From NCBI GenBank assembly GCA_016234705.1, contig JACRAS010000003.1:1-47475 (forward strand): a stretch of 47,475 bases of DNA, written 5' to 3'. The position numbers and the translations under genes were made by a program. Origin of the DNA: Betaproteobacteria bacterium (GTDB taxonomy: Bacteria; Pseudomonadota; Gammaproteobacteria; Burkholderiales; SG8-39). The notes under the pieces are model-generated. The model ran no database searches. It had not been told where the DNA came from and worked only from the letters and a program-made list of their open reading frames with translations. The first letter of the stretch is position 1; the number at the start of each line of letters is the position of its first letter. Positions 34,742 to 43,092 of the stretch are shown piece by piece.

Positions 34742-36265
34742 TCATTCATCGCTCGAGGTGTCGCGTATCATCTCGCGATACTTGACCACCTCGTACTCTT
34801 CGCCGCTCTCGACCACGCCCTGAGGTAGGAGCAGGCAGGTCATTTCACCCTTCCGGTATTCCATGTTCTGCCCGGGGACGAACACGCCGGACCGCAGCAG
34901 CACGCGCGCCTCGCCGGGCGACTCGCTGCCGTCGCCGATGAGAATGCCGGTCTCGCCGCCGGCGCCGCCGCTCACGCTCAATTGCACCAAGCGCGCGGAC
35001 TTGGCGATGGTCTGTATGCCGACCGAACCCTTCTGCGGAATTTCGCGCTGAAGGCGGCGTACCACGCCGAGCACCCAGTTGTCGCCGCCCTCGGGCTGCA
35101 GTCCGAGCAGACAGCCGATTTTCAGCCAGTCACCCTTCATCTCCGGGATGCCGGCGCCGAAGCCGCCGGCGCTGACGTTCTCTACGATCCAGGTTTCGGC
35201 GCCGGAGCTATCGTGGTCGGGCGCAGCGCCGAGCACGGCCAGCACCCCGTCGTAGCCGTGGGTGACATTGAGGCGCGACTTCACCCGATGGCGCTGGTGC
35301 TTGCGCTCCGGCGGCTTGGGCGACCAGTACAGCGCCAGATGGTTCGCCACGTCGAGCACGGTTTCAGCCGGATAAGTACCGCCCAGATTCACCTGCGATG
35401 GAACGTTACCTGTGGTCTTGACGGTGTTGATCAGGGCTTCCAGGTCCCCCAGCGCCATGCCGGCGGCAAAGAAACGCAGCGTCGGCGCATGCTGCGGCGG
35501 GCGCGCCAAGCGCAGTGGCGCCTGGCTGGTAGCGAGGTCAATCCAGTAGGCGATATCGGGCTGCAGGTCCAGACGCAGCGTAAACGAGGCGCAAAAGTGG
35601 GCGATCAGCCGCTCGCACAGTTCCATCTCCAACGGCAACAGGCTGTCGGGCGAGGACGCGGACAACATGACCACCTTCAGAAATTCCTGTTCCGGCGTGG
35701 ATTCGCCCGGGATGCCGGGATAAAGCGTCACCGGGGATTGCGCGAACTTGCGGGTTTCCGCCAGGGCATAGACCTTGGCGATGACGCCCCACACGGACTG
35801 GTCCATCGGCCCGTAGCGCACGTACATCCACTTCACCTGGGCAGCAAGCGCGCGCAGCGCGCGCGCGAGCAGCAGCGGCATGCTGCCCTTTAGCGCGTCC
35901 GCGCCCTTGGCGCCGCTGGCGTAGAGCTCGACGCAGCCGGCGTAAGCGAGCGCCGCCTGGCGCCAGTATTCGTAGATCGCCTTCCACAGACGGATTTCCT
36001 GGAATTTCGCCAGGCGCGGCGACACGATGTAGTCGCGCCCAAGCTTGCGCAGGTGAATCTGCGCCGTCTCGTCCAGCAGTTGTACCAGTTGGGCGCGATA
36101 TTCCGGTTTGAAGCCTTCCTCGGCCATGACCGACGCGAGCCAATGACTCAGTTCGTCCGCGCACTTGAAGGCGTCATTGGCCGGCAATTCCCCGAGGATC
36201 TTTCTGGCCTCCTTGATGTCGGCCATGGGGTGATCCGGTTTCTTGCTTCCGAACAGGCTGATCAT
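34742..36265 (-). CDS. Large PilZ-like protein of unknown function
   Basis: A 507-residue soluble protein. The first 310 residues are helix-rich and I cannot assign them. Residues about 320-440 look like a PilZ domain: RKHQRHR (Arg321, Arg325, Arg327) fits the RxxxR c-di-GMP motif and ENVSAGGFG (Asn363, Ser365, Gly368) the (D/N)xSxxG motif. If functional it would bind cyclic di-GMP. Spacing between the motifs (about 36 residues) is longer than usual. It stands alone between gspA and the cbp genes. Links to surface behaviour or secretion are speculative. Confidence 0.75.
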   Translation of the reverse strand: MISLFGSKKPDHPMADIKEARKILGELPANDAFKCADELSHWLASVMAEEGFKPEYRAQLVQLLDETAQIHLRKLGRDYIVSPRLAKFQEIRLWKAIYEYWRQAALAYAGCVELYASGAKGADALKGSMPLLLARALRALAAQVKWMYVRYGPMDQSVWGVIAKVYALAETRKFAQSPVTLYPGIPGESTPEQEFLKVVMLSASSPDSLLPLEMELCERLIAHFCASFTLRLDLQPDIAYWIDLATSQAPLRLARPPQHAPTLRFFAAGMALGDLEALINTVKTTGNVPSQVNLGGTYPAETVLDVANHLALYWSPKPPERKHQRHRVKSRLNVTHGYDGVLAVLGAAPDHDSSGAETWIVENVSAGGFGAGIPEMKGDWLKIGCLLGLQPEGGDNWVLGVVRRLQREIPQKGSVGIQTIAKSARLVQLSVSGGAGGETGILIGDGSESPGEARVLLRSGVFVPGQNMEYRKGEMTCLLLPQGVVESGEEYEVVKYREMIRDTSSDE

Positions 36266-36444
36266 GCGCGTCTCGCAAAAATTCGGGCTGCTTCATCATG
36301 TGGCCAATAGCGCCCAAAAATCAATGCCCGCGGCGGCGTTTGACATTGTTTAACAAGCTCTACGAACCGGTTTCGAAATGCGGGGATACCTCTTGCTCAT
36401 GCTCCCCTGGATCGGCCCGTCGCAAAATTCATTTTGCAACGGGT

Positions 36445-36771
36445 TCAAGGAGATCTGCGCGGCAATTGCGCGCGCAAGCCGCGCAACTGCGCTTCTAGCT
36501 CACGGATGCGGCCAATCAGCGTCAGCGCCAGTGCCAGCGCTTGCGGCTCGAGCTCCAGGTCGTCGCGCAAGCGTCCCGCGGCCTGCATCGTCACGACGAT
36601 ATCCCCGCCGAAGGTCCACTCGGCACCCTGCGGATCGATCGGCGTGAGCACGCCATAGTCCACGAGCTCGCGCAGTTCGGCTTCCGACAGGCCGGAGAAC
36701 CGTGCGAGCTCGGCCAACGAAAACTCGTGCTGAGCGTCCAGCCATACTGCATCAGCTTGTTCGGGTTTCAT
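36445..36771 (-). CDS. cbpM: Chaperone modulator CbpM
   Basis: A 108-residue MerR-like small protein (FSLAELARFSGLSEAELREL at about 17-36, WTFGGDIVVTMQAA further on) that binds the J-domain protein CbpA and restrains its activity. It overlaps cbpA by 20 bases. The order cbpA then cbpM on one strand is standard. Confidence 0.9.
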   Translation of the reverse strand: MKPEQADAVWLDAQHEFSLAELARFSGLSEAELRELVDYGVLTPIDPQGAEWTFGGDIVVTMQAAGRLRDDLELEPQALALALTLIGRIRELEAQLRGLRAQLPRRSP

Positions 36772-37714
36772 TTCTCATCTCCTGTTCGAAATGTCCGCGC
36801 GGATTGAAGGTCGAGCCATCCGACAGTTCCTTGAACAAGGCCCGCTCGCGCTCGCTCAGCACGGTGGGCACGACGATCTGGACGATCGCGAACAAGTCGC
36901 CTTCCTCCGCGCTCGGTTTTGGCAATCCGCGCCGGGCAAGCCGCAATTTCTGTCCGGCATGCGTCCCCGGCGGCACTTTGAGATGAACCGATCCGCCCAG
37001 CGTGGGAACTTCGACCACGGCGCCGAGCGCGGCTTCCCATGGCGTCAAAGGCAGGTCCAGGTAGAGATCGTGGCCGCTGACGCGGTAGAGCGCATGCGGG
37101 TGCAGGGCGATATTGAGATACAAGTCCCCGTCGGGTCCGCCGTTGAACCCCTTTCCGCCTTTACCCCGCAACCGCAGCCTTTGTCCGTCCGTGGCACCTT
37201 TGGGAATGCGCGCCTTGAACGATCGCTCGACGCGATGCAGCCGGCCGTGCTCGTCATATTCGGGCACGGTAAGATTCAGTTCTACCGTGGTACCGCGCGA
37301 GGCGTCATCCAAACTGATGTGCGCCGTAACCTCGTAATCCTGTCCGGGCATTTTAACTGTGCCGCCCTGCCGCCCCGCGTGCCGCCTCGCGCTCGCGAGC
37401 CCGGCGAACAATTCGGATAAATCAATGTCCTCAGACGAGAACGGCGCATCCCCGAACTGCTTGCCCCAGTCCGGCGGCGGCTGAAAATCCTGTCCGGACC
37501 GATGACGGCCCAACTGGTCGTAGGCGGCGCGCTTTTCCGGATCCTTGAGGGTCTGGTAGGCATCGGCAATCTCCTTGAATTTCTCCTCGCCGGCAGGATC
37601 TTTGGAGACATCCGGATGATACTTGTGCGCGAGTTTGCGGTAGGCCTTCTTGATCGCGTCGATGTCGGCGTCACGTTCGACGCCGAGCACCTGGTAGTAG
37701 TCCTTGTATTTCAT
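36752..37714 (-). CDS. cbpA: DnaJ-class co-chaperone / nucleoid protein CbpA
   Basis: A 320-residue J-domain protein: J-domain at 1-70 with His33-Pro34-Asp35, then a Gly-poor linker and two C-terminal substrate-binding beta domains, without the zinc-finger of DnaJ. It works with DnaK and, in E. coli, also binds curved DNA. I use the ATG at 37714, preceded by AGGGAG; a GTG sits one codon earlier. Its partner modulator cbpM overlaps the end. Confidence 0.93.
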   Translation of the reverse strand: MKYKDYYQVLGVERDADIDAIKKAYRKLAHKYHPDVSKDPAGEEKFKEIADAYQTLKDPEKRAAYDQLGRHRSGQDFQPPPDWGKQFGDAPFSSEDIDLSELFAGLASARRHAGRQGGTVKMPGQDYEVTAHISLDDASRGTTVELNLTVPEYDEHGRLHRVERSFKARIPKGATDGQRLRLRGKGGKGFNGGPDGDLYLNIALHPHALYRVSGHDLYLDLPLTPWEAALGAVVEVPTLGGSVHLKVPPGTHAGQKLRLARRGLPKPSAEEGDLFAIVQIVVPTVLSERERALFKELSDGSTFNPRGHFEQEMRNETRTS

Positions 37715-37742
37715 CACTCACTCCCTAAGCGCTAACCCCGAA

Positions 37743-38630
37743 TCACGGTGATCTCGCAGGGGGGGCATGCGCCTCCTGCGGTTCGACGTGAATGGTGACC
37801 GATGCCCTTGCCAGCCGGCTCGCGATCGATGCTTCCAGCCGGTCGCACAAAGCGTGGGATTCGCGCACGCTGGTCTCCCCCGGCAGCAGCAGGTGAAACT
37901 CGATAAAGCGCGTGGCGCCCGATTTGCGCGTGCGCAGCGCATGAAAACTCGCCTCGGCAGGCAGCCCCGCACGGATGAGTTCCTCGGCCTGGTGGATCTC
38001 GCGCGGCGATAAGGCCGCATCCATCAGGCCGTCGATCGAGCGGCGCAGCAAATCGATGCCCGTGACGACGATGTGCAAGCCGACGGCGACCGCAATCAGC
38101 GCATCGAGTATTTGCCATCCCGGCAGGAACACGATGACCAGCAACCCGCCCAACACGCCGGCCGAGGTCCACACGTCGGTGAGCAAGTGCTTGGCGTCCG
38201 CCTCGATGGTGACGCTGTCATGCTTCGCCGCGACCTTGAGCATGAGTCGGGCGGTGGCGAAGTTCATCGCCGCCGCAAGCAGCCCGACGGTGATTCCCCA
38301 ACCGAGGTTTTCCAGAGGGACCGGATGCAAGAAACGGTTCCATCCCGCGTAGATGATGGAAGCGGCGGCAAACAGTATCAGCGTGCCTTCGACCCCGATG
38401 GAGAAATACTCGGCCTTGTCGTGGCCATAGGTGTGGCGATCGTCCGCAGGCTGCTCGGCGATGGTGACCGCGGTCAGGGCGACCAGGCCCGCGGCGAGAT
38501 TGACCAGGGCTTCCAGCGCGTCCGACAGCATGCTTACCGAGTCGGTCAGGAAATACGCGCCGAACTTCAAGGCCAGCGTCGAGATCGACGTGGCAATCGA
38601 AAGCAGGGCCATTTTCCGCGTAGCTTTCAT
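37743..38630 (-). CDS. Cation diffusion facilitator (CDF) metal exporter
   Basis: A 295-residue CDF transporter. It has several membrane spans. TM2 has the typical DSVSMLSDALEALVN pattern (FieF-like DxxxD). HTYGHDKAEYFS follows TM3, and TM5 carries EADAKHLLTDVW. The cytoplasmic C-terminal domain begins near 205. It exports Zn, Fe, Co or similar ions by proton exchange. The ATG at 38630 gives normal family length; the frame upstream is non-coding. It is divergent from arsR with 193 bases between, so shared metal-responsive control is possible but unproven. Confidence 0.88.
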   Translation of the reverse strand: MKATRKMALLSIATSISTLALKFGAYFLTDSVSMLSDALEALVNLAAGLVALTAVTIAEQPADDRHTYGHDKAEYFSIGVEGTLILFAAASIIYAGWNRFLHPVPLENLGWGITVGLLAAAMNFATARLMLKVAAKHDSVTIEADAKHLLTDVWTSAGVLGGLLVIVFLPGWQILDALIAVAVGLHIVVTGIDLLRRSIDGLMDAALSPREIHQAEELIRAGLPAEASFHALRTRKSGATRFIEFHLLLPGETSVRESHALCDRLEASIASRLARASVTIHVEPQEAHAPPARSP

Positions 38631-38788
38631 AGCCGTTCTGTTTTCTTGCGTAGCGCCAGCCGATGACCGGAACGAAACCAATTCAAGCGCCCGGGGCGAG
38701 CGCGGCCTCATTATGCCACCGGTGCGCGCCGCCGAAACCTTCGGCCGAGGAACCCGCACCCGCGCATCCGGCGCAGGCGGCGCGGCAG

Positions 38789-38816
38789 TTGACATGGCTC
38801 ATTATTTCGATAATAC
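38789..38816 (+). promoter_or_regulatory. arsR promoter
   Basis: TTGACA at 38789-38794 and TAATAC at 38811-38816 are spaced by 16 bases. The expected transcription start (about 38823) falls on the arsR start codon, suggesting a leaderless arsR mRNA. Confidence 0.6.
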
Positions 38817-38822
38817 TCGAAA
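38805..38822. promoter_or_regulatory. ArsR operator palindrome
   Basis: TTTCGA, six bases, TCGAAA: a perfect interrupted palindrome at 38805-38822 whose centre is the -10 box. The position is ideal for repression of its own promoter by the ArsR dimer and release on binding arsenite. Confidence 0.7.
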
Positions 38823-38823
38823 C

Positions 38824-39177
38824 ATGGAAATTAAAAACGCCAGCGCGAGCCTCGCCGCATTGGGCCATGAAACGCGGCTTGCGATCTTCCGCTTGCTGGT
38901 GCAGGCAGGCTCCGAGGGCATCAATGCCGGCTTGATCTGCGAAAAGCTGGAACTCGCGCCGGCGACGCTTTCGTTTCATCTTGCTCATTTGAGCCGGGTC
39001 GGGCTGATCCGCGGTCGGCAGGAGGGCCGTTTCATTTTCTACGTTGCCGACTATGCCGCGATGAGCGAGTTGCTGGCGTATCTCACCGACAACTGCTGCC
39101 AGGGCGCGCAATGCCTGCCCAAGGCCGGCGCTGCCGCCGCCGCGCTAAAGCGGCGGCGCACCGCGTCCGCCCGTTAA
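38824..39177 (+). CDS. arsR: Arsenite-responsive repressor ArsR
   Basis: A 117-residue winged-helix ArsR/SmtB repressor. The recognition region is around LAPATLSFHLAHLSRVGLI (44-62). The usual alpha-3 CxC/CVC metal site is absent. Instead a C-terminal cluster Cys91-Cys92 and Cys97 (NCCQGAQC) is the probable As(III) site, reminiscent of the Acidithiobacillus ArsR type. The ATG at 38824 is one base after the operator, with no Shine-Dalgarno. An upstream in-frame ATG at 38794 lies inside the -35 box and is unlikely. It heads the arsR-arsC-acr3-arsM operon. Confidence 0.92.
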   Translation: MEIKNASASLAALGHETRLAIFRLLVQAGSEGINAGLICEKLELAPATLSFHLAHLSRVGLIRGRQEGRFIFYVADYAAMSELLAYLTDNCCQGAQCLPKAGAAAAALKRRRTASAR

Positions 39178-39194
39178 TTCCGCCGGAGCCCTGA

Positions 39195-39704
39195 ATGAGC
39201 GAACGCGTTTTCAAGGTTCTTTTCCTGTGCAGCGGGAACTCTGCCCGCAGCATCCTCGCCGAAGCCATCCTCAACGGCATCGGCAAAGGACGTTTCCGCG
39301 CGTTCAGCGCCGGCAGCCACCCTGCGGGCGAGGTGAACCCGTTCGCGATCGAACTGCTGCAACGGCAAAATTTCGGAACAACCGATTTGCGCAGCAAGAA
39401 CTGGGACGAGTTTGCCGCCGCCGGCGCCCCTCATCTGGACTTCGTATTCACCGTCTGCGACAACGCGGCGAGCGAGGTTTGCCCGATCTGGCCGGGCATG
39501 CCGATGACTGCGCATTGGGGTATCGAAGATCCGGCCGCGGTCGCCGGCAGCGACGAACAGAAACGCCAAGCCTTTTCCGCGACGTTCAAGTTGTTGCATC
39601 GCCGGATTTCGTTGTTTACCGGCCTGCCGCTGGCCAAGCTCGATGCCATGGCCATCAAACGCGAACTCGACCAGATCGGCCGCCTGCGCGAGATGGGCCA
39701 ATAA
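39195..39704 (+). CDS. arsC: Arsenate reductase (low-molecular-weight phosphatase type)
   Basis: A 169-residue protein with the phosphatase loop Cys12-SGNSA-Arg18 and the redox region FTVCDNAASEVCPIW (further Cys at about 88 and 96). It reduces arsenate to arsenite, using thioredoxin or glutathione-type electrons. The frame starts 17 bases after arsR and ends three bases before acr3. Confidence 0.92.
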   Translation: MSERVFKVLFLCSGNSARSILAEAILNGIGKGRFRAFSAGSHPAGEVNPFAIELLQRQNFGTTDLRSKNWDEFAAAGAPHLDFVFTVCDNAASEVCPIWPGMPMTAHWGIEDPAAVAGSDEQKRQAFSATFKLLHRRISLFTGLPLAKLDAMAIKRELDQIGRLREMGQ

Positions 39705-39707
39705 GTC

Positions 39708-40778
39708 ATGGGCGCAGCGCGTGCAATCGCCACCGGAGTAGCGGCCGCCGCGCCGCTGAGTTTTTTCGAACGCTATCTCACCGCCTGGGTCGCGATCTGC
39801 ATCGTCCTCGGCATTGCCCTGGGGCAAGGTCTGCCCGGTGTATTCCAGGCGATCGGGGCGATGGAAATCGCCAAGGTCAACCTTCCGGTGGGTCTGTTGA
39901 TCTGGGTGATGATCATCCCGATGCTGCTGAAGATCGACTTCGGCGCGCTGCACCAGGTCAAGGGCCACATCAGGGGCATCGGCGTGACGCTGGTGATCAA
40001 CTGGCTGGTGAAACCGTTTTCGATGGCTTTCCTGGCTTGGTTTTTCATCCGCGGGGCGTTTGCGCCGCTGTTGCCCGCGGCGCAGATCGACAGTTACATC
40101 GCGGGCCTGATCCTGCTCGCAGCCGCGCCTTGCACCGCGATGGTGTTCGTGTGGAGCCGGCTGACCAACGGCGACCCGTATTTCACGCTGTCGCAGGTTG
40201 CGTTGAACGACAGCATCATGATTTTCGCCTTCGCGCCGATCGTGGGGCTGCTGCTGGGCATCTCGTCGATCAGCGTGCCCTGGACGACGCTGTTCACCTC
40301 GGTTGTTCTCTATATCGTCATCCCGGTGTTTCTGGCGCAGATGATGCGCAAGCAATTGCTTGCACACGGCCAGGCAGCGTTCGATGCCGCGATGGCGAAG
40401 ATCCAGCCGTGGTCCGTGGCGGCCCTGCTGCTCACCCTTGTCCTGCTCTTCGCCTTCCAGGGCGACGCCATTCTCAAGCAGCCGCTGGTCATCGTGCTGC
40501 TGGCCGTGCCTATCCTGATCCAGGTCCTTTTCAACTCCTCGCTGGCCTACCTGCTGAACCGGGCTCTGGGAGAAAAGCACAACGTGGCCTGCCCATCGGC
40601 GCTGATCGGCGCCTCGAACTTCTTCGAACTGGCCGTGGCCGCAGCCATCAGTCTGTTCGGTTTCGAGTCCGGCGCGGCGCTGGCCACCGTGGTCGGCGTG
40701 CTGGTCGAGGTGCCGGTGATGCTGCTGGTGGTCAAAATGGTCAATTCCTCGCGCGCCTGGTATGAGCGCGGCGTTTGA
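39708..40778 (+). CDS. acr3: Arsenite efflux transporter ACR3
   Basis: A 356-residue ACR3-family permease with ten expected membrane spans. It has the conserved APCTAMVFVWS stretch in the fourth span, with the essential Cys, and the FEL(A)VAAAISLFGFESGAALATVVG region near the C-terminus. It exports arsenite produced by ArsC. Often named arsB, but the sequence is ACR3, not the ArsB/Arsenical pump family. Confidence 0.93.
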   Translation: MGAARAIATGVAAAAPLSFFERYLTAWVAICIVLGIALGQGLPGVFQAIGAMEIAKVNLPVGLLIWVMIIPMLLKIDFGALHQVKGHIRGIGVTLVINWLVKPFSMAFLAWFFIRGAFAPLLPAAQIDSYIAGLILLAAAPCTAMVFVWSRLTNGDPYFTLSQVALNDSIMIFAFAPIVGLLLGISSISVPWTTLFTSVVLYIVIPVFLAQMMRKQLLAHGQAAFDAAMAKIQPWSVAALLLTLVLLFAFQGDAILKQPLVIVLLAVPILIQVLFNSSLAYLLNRALGEKHNVACPSALIGASNFFELAVAAAISLFGFESGAALATVVGVLVEVPVMLLVVKMVNSSRAWYERGV

Positions 40779-40802
40779 ACCAGTCGGAAAAGGAGTACGC
40801 AA

Positions 40803-41648
40803 ATGAGCACGGAAAATATCCGCGAAGTGGTGAAACAGAAATACGCTCAAGCTGCGCTGCGGGTGCGGGTGCGGAGCGGAAGCTCTTCCTGCTGTGGAAC
40901 CGCCCCTGCCGTGGGCGCTGGTTGCGACCCGATCACTTCCGATCTCTACAGCACGCAGCAAAGCGGCGAAGTGCCGGAACAGGCCATGCAGGCCTCGCTC
41001 GGCTGCGGCAATCCGACCGCGCTGGCGCAGTTGAATCCCGGCGAGATCGTGCTCGACCTCGGTTCCGGCGGCGGCATCGACGTGCTGCTTTCGGCCAGGC
41101 GCGTCGGCGCCACTGGCAAAGCCTACGGCCTGGACATGACCGATGAAATGCTGGCGCTGGCGCGCGAGAACCAGAAGAAGGCCGGCGTGGCCAATGTCGA
41201 GTTCCTGAAAGGCGAGATCGAGAACATCCCGCTTCCGGACAACTCGGTCGATGTCGTCATCTCCAACTGCGTGATCAATCTGTCCGCGGACAAGGATCGC
41301 GTGCTGCGCGAGGCATTCCGGGTGCTGAAGCCGGGCGGCCGCTTTGCGGTTTCCGATGTGGTCGTCACCGGGGAAATTCCAGCGGTAATCCGCAAGAACG
41401 TGGAATTGTGGATCGGCTGTGTCGCCGGCGCCCTGCGCGATTCCGACTACACCGCGAAACTCGCCGCGGCCGGCTTTGAAAACATAGCCATCGAGCCCAC
41501 GCGGATCTACAACGTCGAGGATGCGCGGCAGTTTCTCGCCGGACAAGGCATCGATGTCGACGCCATCGCATCCCAGATCGACGACAAGTTCATGAGCGCC
41601 TTTATACGCGCCGGCAAGGGATCGCGCAAAAACCCCGTAAGCCAATAG
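40803..41648 (+). CDS. arsM: Arsenite S-adenosylmethionine methyltransferase ArsM
   Basis: A 281-residue SAM-dependent methyltransferase with motif I DLGSGGGID (about 78-86) and the ArsM start MSTENIREVVKQKYAQAAL. Arsenic-binding cysteines are present: the N-terminal Cys pair near 30-31, Cys68 (LGCGNP), Cys155 (ISNCVINLS) and Cys205 (WIGCVAGA). It methylates As(III) to volatile or less retained species. A clear AAAAGGAG ribosome site precedes the ATG. Its last codons already belong to repeat A, which recurs 2.2 kb away. Confidence 0.93.
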   Translation: MSTENIREVVKQKYAQAALRVRVRSGSSSCCGTAPAVGAGCDPITSDLYSTQQSGEVPEQAMQASLGCGNPTALAQLNPGEIVLDLGSGGGIDVLLSARRVGATGKAYGLDMTDEMLALARENQKKAGVANVEFLKGEIENIPLPDNSVDVVISNCVINLSADKDRVLREAFRVLKPGGRFAVSDVVVTGEIPAVIRKNVELWIGCVAGALRDSDYTAKLAAAGFENIAIEPTRIYNVEDARQFLAGQGIDVDAIASQIDDKFMSAFIRAGKGSRKNPVSQ

Positions 41649-41735
41649 GGACGGGCTTCTCCAGGCCGTTTCGGATACGTTGAACCAGCGTACCGCCGGC
41701 TATCGCGACCGAAATTCTCTACGCGTAGCCAGTTT
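41639..41735. repeat. Repeat A, copy 1
   Basis: A 97-base unit starting in the last codons of arsM. It matches 43838-43934 without gaps at about 76 of 97 positions. Here it joins directly onto repeat B (41731-41831), sharing the five bases agttt. Its content is not recognised. Confidence 0.7.
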
Positions 41736-41831
41736 CCTCGCCCGAGGACGGACAGTCTTACCGCCCCCGGCCCGGACGAGCGGCCACTTGTGCGCATCCG
41801 CGGCTGCCATCACCTGGCCATAGCGCGCCAC
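41731..41831 (-). pseudogene. Repeat B, copy 1: antitoxin-tail remnant
   Basis: A 101-base unit about 86% identical to 44476-44576. Read on the minus strand it encodes VARYGQVMAAADAHKWPL, then an RAGGGKTVRPRARKL stretch, and stops near 41713. This is homologous to the C-terminal part of the small frame at 44466-44684. No start region is left here, because the unit abuts the end of the XdhC-type gene. Confidence 0.55.
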
Positions 41832-41835
41832 TTCA

Positions 41836-42531
41836 TCAGGGCGCGCGCCGGTAGCGTTCCTGTATCACCTGCGCCAGCACGGAGACCGCGATCTCGGCCG
41901 CGGCGCGGCCGCCCAGGTCGAGGCCCACCGGCGCGTGGATGCGCGGCGCGAGCTGCGCGAGGCCGTGCTCGCGCAGGCGCTCGATGCGCTTGGCGTGAGT
42001 GCGGGCGCTGCCCAGCGCGCCGACGTAGAACACCGGGCTTTGCAGCGCGGCGCAGAGCGCCGGATCGTCCAGCTTGGGATCGTGGGTGAGGGTCACCACC
42101 GCGGTGTGCTCATCCAGGCCGATCCGCGCCAAGGCCGGGCCAGGCCACTCGGCCACCAGCGTGACGCCGGGAAAGCGCGCCTCGCTTGCGAAGGCCCGGC
42201 GCGGATCGATGACGATCACCTCGAATCCGGCGAGCGCCGCCATTGGCGCCAGGAACTGCGCAATGTGCACCGCGCCGATCACCACCAGCTTGGCGGGCGG
42301 CGCGTAGCTGCGCAGGAAGATCGCGCCCTGGCTCGCCGCGAGGGAGGCGCTGCGGCCGGCTAGCAGCAGCGCGTGCGCTTCGGCAAGCTGCTCGGCGCTC
42401 AACGCGACCGCGCCGGTGCAGGTCACGCCGTCGTAGAGCGACTGCGCGCCGTCGGCGAGCCGCGTCGCCAGCGCGATCGGCCGCTTTTGCGCTTGGGCGG
42501 CGAGGATCTGCGCCAGATGGTCGAGCTTCAT
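41836..42531 (-). CDS. xdhC: XdhC C-terminal (Rossmann) domain protein
   Basis: A 231-residue protein with the XdhC Rossmann-fold domain: LVVIGAVHIAQFLAPMAALAGFEVIVIDPR, then TLTHDPKLDDPAL and FYVGALGSARTHAKR, ending near APVGLDLGGRAAAEIAVSVLA. XdhC proteins bind Mo cofactor, help with its sulfuration and insert it into xanthine-dehydrogenase-family enzymes such as IorB. Here the gene is split from the N-terminal domain, whose stop overlaps this ATG by four bases. The split form is common next to aerobic CO dehydrogenase-like systems. Confidence 0.88.
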   Translation of the reverse strand: MKLDHLAQILAAQAQKRPIALATRLADGAQSLYDGVTCTGAVALSAEQLAEAHALLLAGRSASLAASQGAIFLRSYAPPAKLVVIGAVHIAQFLAPMAALAGFEVIVIDPRRAFASEARFPGVTLVAEWPGPALARIGLDEHTAVVTLTHDPKLDDPALCAALQSPVFYVGALGSARTHAKRIERLREHGLAQLAPRIHAPVGLDLGGRAAAEIAVSVLAQVIQERYRRAP

Positions 42532-42851
42532 TCGACCCGCTCCACGTAGATCCGCACCTTGCCGCCGCAGGCAAGGCCTATCGCCCAGGCCATTTCGTCG
42601 GTTACGCCGAATTCGAGCTGGCGTGGCCGCCCGTCGGCGATCACCTGCAGGGCTTCGGTCACCACCGCGCCCTCGATGCAGCCGCCGGAGACCGAACCCA
42701 CGAACGCGCTGTCGTCGCTCACCGCGAGATGACTGCCGGCCTGACAGGGCGACGAACCCCAAGTGCCGACCACCGTGGCGAGCGCGACACCCTTGCCGGC
42801 CTCCCGCCAGTGCCGGACTTGTGCGAGAACATCAGTCGGCGCTTCAGCCAT
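42528..42851 (-). CDS. XdhC/CoxI N-terminal domain protein
   Basis: A 107-residue protein equal to the XdhC/CoxI N-terminal domain, with the conserved GWGSSPC-type stretch (GTWGSSPCQAGSHLAV) and SGGCIEGAV. Cys in these motifs contacts the Mo cofactor in relatives. It is read just before, and overlaps, the Rossmann half, so the two subunits probably act together. The start ATG is 42851; three residues (MEA...) could be added from 42863. Confidence 0.88.
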   Translation of the reverse strand: MAEAPTDVLAQVRHWREAGKGVALATVVGTWGSSPCQAGSHLAVSDDSAFVGSVSGGCIEGAVVTEALQVIADGRPRQLEFGVTDEMAWAIGLACGGKVRIYVERVE

Positions 42852-42999
42852 GCCTGCCTCCAATACGCGCGAGAAGATTGTTGTACGTAGATGGATACCA
42901 CGGTTCAGACTTGCAGTTTAACAACAAATAATATTTGCGGCGCAGACCTTATGTTCCGGACTGCACTACTTCGAAATGTCCCCGAGTCGCGCGTAAATC

Positions 43000-43092
43000 G
43001 ACTTCATGTTCCAGCTCTCAGCCAAGGAGTTCGAGAATTGGAAATCACAACTTGTGATGTCCAAACCGCTCGCAAAAATGGGGCGGCGCTAG
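43000..43092 (+). pseudogene. ORF6N-domain fragment, copy 1
   Basis: The plus strand reads IDFMFQLSAKEFENW then KSQLVMSKPLAKMGRR and stops at TAG (43090-43092). It is preceded by TAA. This is the middle of an ORF6N (KilA-N-like, phage anti-repressor type) domain: the 'DFMFQL...E...LRSQxVxS' pattern. Head and tail are both gone. It is about 90% identical over 89 bases to 45460-45548. Confidence 0.65.

Noticed and set aside
39174..41645. An 823-residue open frame antisense to the arsenic operon
   Set aside because: It covers four well-recognised genes on the other strand. Its composition (many Arg, His, Asp, Gln) is typical of the complementary frame in GC-rich DNA.
41649..41730. Repeat A as an integron attC site
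   Set aside because: No consistent R'/R'' core sites or integrase gene are visible, and the copies are not arranged as cassette borders with one gene each.
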